DNA of 9,098 bases. Source: Candidatus Shapirobacteria bacterium CG09_land_8_20_14_0_10_38_17. GTDB lineage: Bacteria > Patescibacteriota > Microgenomatia > 0-14-0-10-38-17. Under the pieces are notes generated by a model. It made no database searches. It saw only the letters and a list, made by a program, of their open reading frames with translations, and was not told the origin of the DNA. Location: contig PEZH01000016.1 in assembly GCA_002774085.1 (NCBI GenBank), positions 1 through 9,098 on the forward strand, read 5' to 3'. Below, piece by piece: positions 5,302 through 9,098 of the stretch; position 1 is the stretch's first letter; every line of letters begins with the position of its first letter. The position numbers and the translations under genes were made by a program.

Positions 5302-5802
5302 ATGGCTAAACCCTATCAATACGCCACGCCAATTTGTTCAGTCTTAACGCTTTTAGCCGGTTTAGGAATAATCTTAGGCCTTAATACTTCTAACCCGCTC
5401 ACCATTGTTCTTTTTCTTCTGCCCACTATTCTCTATGAAGTTTATCGCACCGAAGGAGCGACTACTAAATTAGCTTCTTGGGGCCTATTAATAATCTTTG
5501 TTTTAGAAATATTATTTATTGTCGGTAACATCAGCTTTGACTTGGTCAGTTTTTTGAGCACCGAGGAAAAGTACGTTGCCGGTTACAGGATGCCCTTAGG
5601 CGATATTAAGGTTGTTGGCCCAACGATAATGGCGGTTTTGTCGGCGGTTCTTTTCACTCGTACCCGAGGCCGATATACTAAGTGGTTGGCGGTCATTATT
5701 TTTATCAGCTCCTTTGCCATTGTCTATGCTTTAGACCCGACTATCTTTAGCAGATTGCTAAAATTCGGCATTGAAGAGGGGTTGGATAGGATCCAATATT
5801 AA
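5302..5802 (+). CDS. Five-helix integral membrane protein, function unknown
   Basis: The 166-residue product is very hydrophobic, with helices at about 8-27, 31-47, 57-79, 102-119 and 126-144. Short loops hold YRTEGATTK (48-56) and TRTRGRYTK (119-127), whose positive charges suggest these are cytoplasmic. The loop at about 80-100 (LVSFLSTEEKYVAGYRMPLG) and the C-terminal tail (FSRLLKFGIEEGLDRIQY) would be on the opposite side or amphipathic. No catalytic motif, signal peptide or known family is recognised. ATG 5302 is favoured because the promoter ends 12 bp upstream; there is no SD. It diverges from the formyltransferase with no shared function evident. Confidence 0.8.
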   Translation: MAKPYQYATPICSVLTLLAGLGIILGLNTSNPLTIVLFLLPTILYEVYRTEGATTKLASWGLLIIFVLEILFIVGNISFDLVSFLSTEEKYVAGYRMPLGDIKVVGPTIMAVLSAVLFTRTRGRYTKWLAVIIFISSFAIVYALDPTIFSRLLKFGIEEGLDRIQY

Positions 5803-5816
5803 GAAGCTTAAAGTTC

Positions 5817-5863
5817 CCCGCCAAAAGGGCAAAACCCATTTGGGCGGGTCCGCCTCTGGCGGA
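5817..5863. repeat. Two adjacent hairpins after the membrane protein gene
   Basis: CCCGCCAAAAGGG (5817-5829) pairs with CCCATTTGGGCGGG (5835-5848) almost completely, followed at once by a perfect TCCGCC-TCT-GGCGGA hairpin (5849-5863). They start 15 bp past the stop codon and could end or protect that transcript, but A-rich rather than T-rich sequence follows, so they are listed as repeats. The second stem is the same core as in tsaD and downstream of yidD. The remainder of the 201-bp spacer to 6003 holds AT-rich short repeats and no gene. Confidence 0.65.
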
Positions 5864-5898
5864 AAAGCAAAACAATTCAAAACTTAAATCTCTCTTTT

Positions 5899-5935
5899 TA
5901 TACTCTATACCTTATACTCTATACACTATACAACC
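5899..5935. repeat. Short direct repeats of TATACTCTATAC
   Basis: TATACTCTATAC occurs at 5899-5910 and again at 5913-5924, followed by a partial unit ACTATACAA. Similar TATAC-rich sequence sits downstream of yidC at 141-166. A CCAGAATGACC word at 5945-5955 resembles the end of the palindrome family at 1083-1093. These look like filler repeats of this genome, with no evident regulatory function. Confidence 0.5.
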
Positions 5936-6003
5936 TTAGGCAAACCAGAATGACCAGAGAAATTAGTCATTTATCGTTTGTCATTTGCTGGTAGTTCATA
6001 ATA

Positions 6004-6609
6004 ATGTTTAAAGGGAAAGAAGAAGTTATTGTTATCGCTGTTTTGGCAATCATCGCCACCGCTTTGCTTTCCGGATATGGTGTCTATTATTTTTTAAGCT
6101 TGCGACCGGTCAAAATTACCAAGTCCCAACCTCTTCAAAAATCATCAACACTAAAAAATAGCTCTCCGACGACTATAACTCAACCTCCTAAAACAAACGA
6201 AGAAAATACTCCCGCCAACAACAAACTTCAATCAGCTCAAACAGTTTTGGAAAACTTCTTTTCTTACCTTGCTAACAAGCAATATAAAGAAGCGGCTACC
6301 CTGTATGGCTGGGACCACGACGATGACCCGGGTAATAGCCTTCAAACCTGGGCGGGGGCAAATAATACCGAAACTTTAAAAAATTATTGCGAAAACTTGA
6401 GTACCTGTCTCAAAATAAAAGTTTTAACCGGCGCCAAAACCAACGATGACACTTATAAATTTCTTGTCCAATTTATAGAAAATAATGGAGAAACCTTTAA
6501 ACACTCCTCTTATCCGGGAGCCGAAACAATGATCGCTGATTTTAATTTTAGCGTTAAGAAAATCGATAATCAGTTCAAGGTTATCAACCCGCCCCTGTTT
6601 TTCCCATGA
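6004..6609 (+). CDS. Signal-anchored extracytoplasmic protein, function unknown
   Basis: The 201-residue product has a charged start (MFKGKEEV), one strong membrane helix (about 8-31, VIVIAVLAIIATALLSGYGV), a Ser/Thr/Pro/Asn-rich linker (36-74), and a compact soluble domain (about 75-198). The domain begins with an amphipathic helix (AQTVLENFFSYLANKQYKEAATLYG) of the kind seen in NTF2-like/DUF4878-type folds and ends in beta-strand-like sequence (FNFSVKKIDNQFKVI). Cys129 and Cys135 could form a disulfide outside the cell. The helix-like start 'residues used up as the protein grows in a tiny cone fold' assignment to NTF2-like is weak. No SD is visible before ATG 6004. The stop overlaps the next ORF by four bases (ATGA), so they are translated together. 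Confidence 0.8.
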   Translation: MFKGKEEVIVIAVLAIIATALLSGYGVYYFLSLRPVKITKSQPLQKSSTLKNSSPTTITQPPKTNEENTPANNKLQSAQTVLENFFSYLANKQYKEAATLYGWDHDDDPGNSLQTWAGANNTETLKNYCENLSTCLKIKVLTGAKTNDDTYKFLVQFIENNGETFKHSSYPGAETMIADFNFSVKKIDNQFKVINPPLFFP

Positions 6610-6698
6610 GCAAACAAGACTTAAGGATTATCGCTATCGCTGTTTTGATTACCGCCGTTTTGGTGGGAATAGAAACTTTCTGGTGGCTAAGTTTCTAA
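6606..6698 (+). CDS. 30-residue single-helix membrane protein, coupled
   Basis: ATG 6606 overlaps the TGA of the preceding gene (ATGA). The frame encodes MSKQDLRIIAIAVLITAVLV followed by GIETFWWLSF and TAA. Residues 8-21 are a pure hydrophobic helix, flanked by KQDLR on the N-side and an aromatic WW near the C-terminus, as expected for a small bitopic protein with the N-terminus in the cytoplasm. It fills the gap exactly: the stop is followed after two bases by the TTGACA of the next promoter. The composition resembles the anchor helix of the upstream protein (IAVLAIIATALL). The exact coupling and gap filling support a real gene; no family is recognised. Confidence 0.65.
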   Translation: MSKQDLRIIAIAVLITAVLVGIETFWWLSF

Positions 6699-6700
6699 AT

Positions 6701-6729
6701 TTGACAAACCGAAAATAATATTCTACATT
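6701..6729 (+). promoter_or_regulatory. Sigma70-type promoter for the 6742 surface protein
   Basis: Perfect TTGACA (6701-6706), a 17-bp spacer and TACATT (6724-6729). Transcription would start near 6736, leaving about 6 nt before ATG 6742. GAAG lies directly before the start at 6737-6740, too close to act as a normal SD. Confidence 0.65.
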
Positions 6730-6741
6730 AAAAACAGAAGT

Positions 6742-7908
6742 ATGAAAAAAAGACTGTTTTTACTAATAATTGGTGCTTTTTTTCTTTCCTTTAATAAGGT
6801 TAGCGCCCAACAAGCCCTCCCTTCAGGCGGCGACAGCTTTGAAACGGCTGTTTATTTATCAGTAGGCGATTATCAGGGCGGAACAATAGAAGAAGGTGGA
6901 GACCATTATTACTTCATTGACAACGATGTCAAGCCGGGCCAAGAAATTCAAACCCAAGTTCTATTCAGCGGCAATACCAATCTTGGTTTTTTCCTTTACG
7001 ATCGCAATAGAACAAAACTAACCCAAAAAGAATATATTGGGGAAAATGATAATAGTTCTCTTTACTGGCTCAATGGTGCTCCAAATGCGCAAAAATATTA
7101 TTTTCGAATTAGAAACCAAGCTATTAATGTCGCTAATTTAAAAACGGTCCGTATTAAAATAACAGACCGCTTTGATGCCGGTAGTCAAACCGATGCGGGA
7201 GGCCTTTTTGAAAGTGCTCTTCCCATTGAAGCCGGCCAATATAAAGGCTTCCTTGATTTTAACTATGATGCCAGCGATAAAGAAGATTTTTATAAAATTA
7301 ACGTTGCCCGCGGCCAAAAACTAACCGTCAAAGTCACTCCGCCCCAAAATTTATATATCGGATTAAAAATCTACGATAAAGATAGAAGCGAGCTTGTTTA
7401 CGAGTATTCGGAAAATGAAGGCGCGATTATTACCGGCTCTATTCAGGCATTAACAACAGATACTTTTTACATCGTAATTTTCCCTGAATATGGCGACGAG
7501 TCAGAACAAGCCAGCCAATATTCCTTAGATATTTCTGGCGCGGGTGTTGCCAACGTTAAAGAGGGAATAGAAGAAGGCGGCGAAGCCTTGCCGGATAATC
7601 CCTTAGCTCAAATTAGCGCCTCTGTTCCCGGCGGCATATCGGGCATTATTAACAAAGGTATTAGGTTTATTTTACTTATCATCGCCACTGTTTTAATAAT
7701 CATTGTTGTCACTGTTATTCTTCTGGTTAAAGGCAAATCAGGCAAAAAGGAAACGCCCCAAGAAGAGACCCCGACCAAAACAGAAAAAAAAGAAAATAAA
7801 AAAGAAGAAGAAACAGTCAAGCCCGAATTCATCTATTGCCCCAAATGCGGCGCCAAGAATCCCAGCGACGCCCAATTCTGCTCCAAATGCGGGGAGAAAT
7901 TAAAATAA
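6742..7908 (+). CDS. Secreted two-domain beta-sandwich protein with TM helix and cytoplasmic zinc ribbon
   Basis: The 388-residue product has a classic Sec signal peptide (KKRLFLLIIGAFFLSFNKVSA, cleavage probably after Ala22). Two homologous extracellular domains follow (about 30-142 and 152-264). Both open with a G..FE(T/S)A..(S/E).G.Y.G pattern and continue with D.(Y/F)Y......G(Q)(E/K)......V, resembling pre-peptidase C-terminal (PPC)-type beta-sandwiches. Then come a linker (265-305), a membrane helix (306-330, IRFILLIIATVLIIIVVTVILLV), a Lys/Glu-rich charged tail (331-360), and a C-terminal zinc ribbon with Cys366, Cys369, Cys380 and Cys383 (CPKCG...FCSKCG). The topology would put the sandwiches outside and the ribbon inside, suggesting a transmembrane adaptor or sensor; this is inference. 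No enzyme motif is seen. It has its own promoter. Confidence 0.88.
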   Translation: MKKRLFLLIIGAFFLSFNKVSAQQALPSGGDSFETAVYLSVGDYQGGTIEEGGDHYYFIDNDVKPGQEIQTQVLFSGNTNLGFFLYDRNRTKLTQKEYIGENDNSSLYWLNGAPNAQKYYFRIRNQAINVANLKTVRIKITDRFDAGSQTDAGGLFESALPIEAGQYKGFLDFNYDASDKEDFYKINVARGQKLTVKVTPPQNLYIGLKIYDKDRSELVYEYSENEGAIITGSIQALTTDTFYIVIFPEYGDESEQASQYSLDISGAGVANVKEGIEEGGEALPDNPLAQISASVPGGISGIINKGIRFILLIIATVLIIIVVTVILLVKGKSGKKETPQEETPTKTEKKENKKEEETVKPEFIYCPKCGAKNPSDAQFCSKCGEKLK

Positions 7909-7980
7909 ATCAATCACCCGAAAGTCTTCCCCGTTGAACTCGCCAATTAGCAAATTACTCCCACATTAAATTTTCTATAG

Positions 7981-7986
7981 TATAAT
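7981..7986 (+). promoter_or_regulatory. Consensus -10 box before the 63-residue gene
   Basis: TATAAT at 7981-7986, within TATAGTATAATAAT, lies nine bases before ATG 7996, so the transcript would begin three or so bases before the start codon. No convincing -35 box is seen 16-18 bp upstream. It probably drives the two-gene nucleotidyltransferase module. Confidence 0.45.
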
Positions 7987-7995
7987 AATAAGCAT

Positions 7996-8187
7996 ATGTA
8001 CAATTGGTCAACAGACATCAACACCTTAAAAAAGTATCCTCAACAATATACTATTTGGCGATTAGAACAGTTAATCAATTTTGGCTTAGGAAAAGAAAAA
8101 CTAAACAAGAGCGAACTAAAAAAATATTTTAATAAACTCAATATTGACCCTCAAAAAAAAGAATATCTTCGGCTCCTTTTATCTTAA
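7996..8187 (+). CDS. Small protein paired with an AbiEii-type nucleotidyltransferase
   Basis: The 63-residue product (MYNWSTDINTLKKYPQQYTI at the start) is Lys-rich and predicted mostly helical. It has an IWRLEQLINFGLGKEKL segment and a C-terminal ELKKYFNKLNIDPQKKEYL helix. I recall similar short proteins placed directly before AbiEii-like genes in other bacteria, where they fill the position of the antitoxin or accessory component; no DNA-binding motif can be identified with certainty. It is far smaller than AbiEi antitoxins. The stop at 8187 is six bases before the next ATG, so the pair is one transcript. A -10 box directly precedes the start. Confidence 0.75.
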   Translation: MYNWSTDINTLKKYPQQYTIWRLEQLINFGLGKEKLNKSELKKYFNKLNIDPQKKEYLRLLLS

Positions 8188-8193
8188 TCATCA

Positions 8194-8850
8194 ATGACTA
8201 AATCAATTTTCTCTCCTCACCAAAGAGAATTTATCGCCGCCTTTACTAAAAGCAAACTCGCTAACAGCTTCTACTTGACCGGCGGAACAGCTTTAACCGG
8301 TTTCTATATTCCCTACCGGTATTCTGAAGATTTAGATTTTTTTTCAGAAAAAGAATTTAATCTAATGGAGATAACCGTCTTTTTAAAAGCGATAAAGAAT
8401 AAGCTTGGCTATCAAAAAATGGATATCAACACTAGTTTCAACAGAAATATTTTCCAACTTTTTATCAATAAAGATATTCTCAAAACTGAATTTACCTACT
8501 TTCCCTTCTCACAACTAAAAAAGCCTAAATTAAAAAAGGGGATTAAGGTTGACAGTATTTTAGATATCGCCGTCAACAAAATTTTCACTATCTACCAAAA
8601 GCCAAGAAGCAGAGACTTTATAGATCTGTATATGATTCACCAAAATTTTGAGTTCGAAATTGATGACTTAACCAAAAAAGCTCAGATAAAATTTGATTGG
8701 TACATAGACCCCATTAAGTTAGGGAGTGAATTTTTATCGGCCAAAAAGCTCAAAGATTACCCCCGATTAATAGAGAAAATTCACCCCATAAAATGGCAAA
8801 ACTTCTTTGAAAAGGAAGCAAAAAAACTGAAAACAAGAATATTTAAATAA
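8194..8850 (+). CDS. AbiEii/AbiGii-type nucleotidyltransferase (putative toxin)
   Basis: The 218-residue product shows the nucleotidyltransferase hallmark LTGGTAL (28-34) followed by YRYSEDLDFFS (41-51), with Asp46 and Asp48 as the metal-binding pair. The third carboxylate may be Glu99 in LKTEFTYFP. The C-terminal family motif VNKIFTIYQKPRSRDFIDLYMIH (127-149) is also present. AbiEii proteins are NTP-using toxins of type IV toxin-antitoxin or phage abortive-infection systems; relatives modify tRNA ends. Length is on the short side of the family (often 220-300). It is co-transcribed with the 63-residue gene, has no SD, and ends 12 bp from the convergent dodecin-like gene. The catalytic motifs look intact, so it is probably active; defence function is inferred from family only. 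Confidence 0.88.
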   Translation: MTKSIFSPHQREFIAAFTKSKLANSFYLTGGTALTGFYIPYRYSEDLDFFSEKEFNLMEITVFLKAIKNKLGYQKMDINTSFNRNIFQLFINKDILKTEFTYFPFSQLKKPKLKKGIKVDSILDIAVNKIFTIYQKPRSRDFIDLYMIHQNFEFEIDDLTKKAQIKFDWYIDPIKLGSEFLSAKKLKDYPRLIEKIHPIKWQNFFEKEAKKLKTRIFK

Positions 8851-8862
8851 TTAGAGCCCTTC

Positions 8863-9075
8863 TTACCTTTCTTTATTTTCCACCCCAAAGGCAATTTTGA
8901 CCGTGGCGCGATATTCAAGAATCTTTCCATCCCTGATCTTGGCCGTCATTCCCACCACATCAACACCATGAATGTTTCTTATTGTTTTGGAGGCCTCTTC
9001 CACCGCGCTTTGGGCCGCCTCTTGCCAGCCCTGGGGCGAGTTACCAACTATTTCAATTACTTTGGCTACCGACAT
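8863..9075 (-). CDS. Dodecin-like protein
   Basis: Dodecins are about 70-residue proteins that assemble into hollow dodecamers storing flavin or CoA-type ligands. The 70 residues here match in length and pattern: VAKVIEIVGNSPQGWQEAAQ (3-22), a helix with AVEEASKTIRNI (24-35), and the strands GVDVVGMTAKIRDGKI..YRATVKIAFGVE. The beta-alpha-beta-beta order is clear. The Trp usually found at about position 38 of flavin-binding dodecins (LDWFEV in actinobacterial and Thermus members) is absent here (HGVDVV), so the ligand may differ. The start ATG 9075 is fixed by a strong SD. It is convergent with the nucleotidyltransferase and has no functional neighbour in the window. Confidence 0.9.
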   Translation of the reverse strand: MSVAKVIEIVGNSPQGWQEAAQSAVEEASKTIRNIHGVDVVGMTAKIRDGKILEYRATVKIAFGVENKER

Positions 9076-9080
9076 TTTTT

Positions 9081-9090
9081 ATCACCTTCT
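9081..9090 (-). promoter_or_regulatory. Strong Shine-Dalgarno of the dodecin-like gene
   Basis: On the minus strand AGAAGGTGAT lies five bases before the ATG at 9075. It contains GGTGAT, complementary to the conserved 16S rRNA 3' end (AUCACC). It is the best SD in the window and shows that the organism uses SD-led initiation for some genes. Confidence 0.75.
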
Positions 9091-9098
9091 TTTAAACA

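Noticed and set aside
5817..5863. Intrinsic terminator after the 5302 gene
   Set aside because: The stems are good, but no T-run follows on the plus strand, so only a repeat/hairpin is called.
7703..7903. Second plus-strand frame rich in Lys/Pro inside the 6742 gene
   Set aside because: Shadow of the Lys/Glu-rich linker and the zinc ribbon in another frame; low complexity.
7900..7965. Minus-strand peptide between stops reading GSNLLIGEFNGEDFRVIDLF
   Set aside because: It looks protein-like and could be a gene remnant, but it is only about 21 codons, has no good start, overlaps the end of the zinc-ribbon gene, and I cannot assign it to a family.

Overview
The window reads as bacterial chromosome, most likely from a Candidate Phyla Radiation (Patescibacteria/Parcubacteria-like) genome. 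This is an inference from short genes, tight spacing, a short YidC that begins directly at its first conserved membrane segment, many small membrane or secreted proteins without clear families, frequent short palindromes between and inside genes, and about 40% GC by eye. No rRNA, tRNA, CRISPR array or transposase gene was seen.

Left part (1-3521, all genes on the minus strand). Reading in the direction of transcription: tsaE-tsaD (tRNA t6A modification), then rpmH-rnpA-yidD (ribosomal protein L34, RNase P protein, YidD insertion factor) as an overlapping block behind a good sigma70-type promoter, then yidC (membrane insertase). The rpmH-rnpA-yidD-yidC order is the classic bacterial cluster. 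Here yidD and yidC are separated by a block of nested palindromes, and yidC is bracketed by two inverted copies of a composite repeat: a 61-62 bp hairpin element plus an array of 8-bp units. Palindromes are also embedded in the tsaD coding sequence and at the 3' end of tsaE.

Middle (3522-5267). A 180-bp gap holds a 12-bp-arm perfect palindrome and an apparent 27-codon remnant of a DJ-1/PfpI family gene. It is followed on the minus strand by a membrane-anchored L,D-transpeptidase (YkuD) and a PurN-like formyltransferase.

Right part (5302-8850, plus strand). A five-helix membrane protein diverges from the formyltransferase. After a repeat-filled spacer comes an envelope cluster: a signal-anchored protein with a soluble extracytoplasmic domain, a coupled 30-residue single-helix protein too short for most gene finders, and a secreted two-domain beta-sandwich protein with one membrane helix and a cytoplasmic zinc ribbon. 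Next is a two-gene module of a 63-residue protein and an AbiEii-type nucleotidyltransferase. A convergent dodecin-like gene with a strong Shine-Dalgarno sequence closes the window.

Across the window, several plausible promoters lie so close to the start codon that the transcripts would have leaders of only about 3-7 nt, whereas the dodecin, tsaD and tsaE starts carry Shine-Dalgarno-like sequences. This suggests mixed leaderless and SD-led initiation. The best candidates for something undescribed are the 30-residue protein with its surface/zinc-ribbon neighbours and the palindromic repeat family that invades coding sequence.
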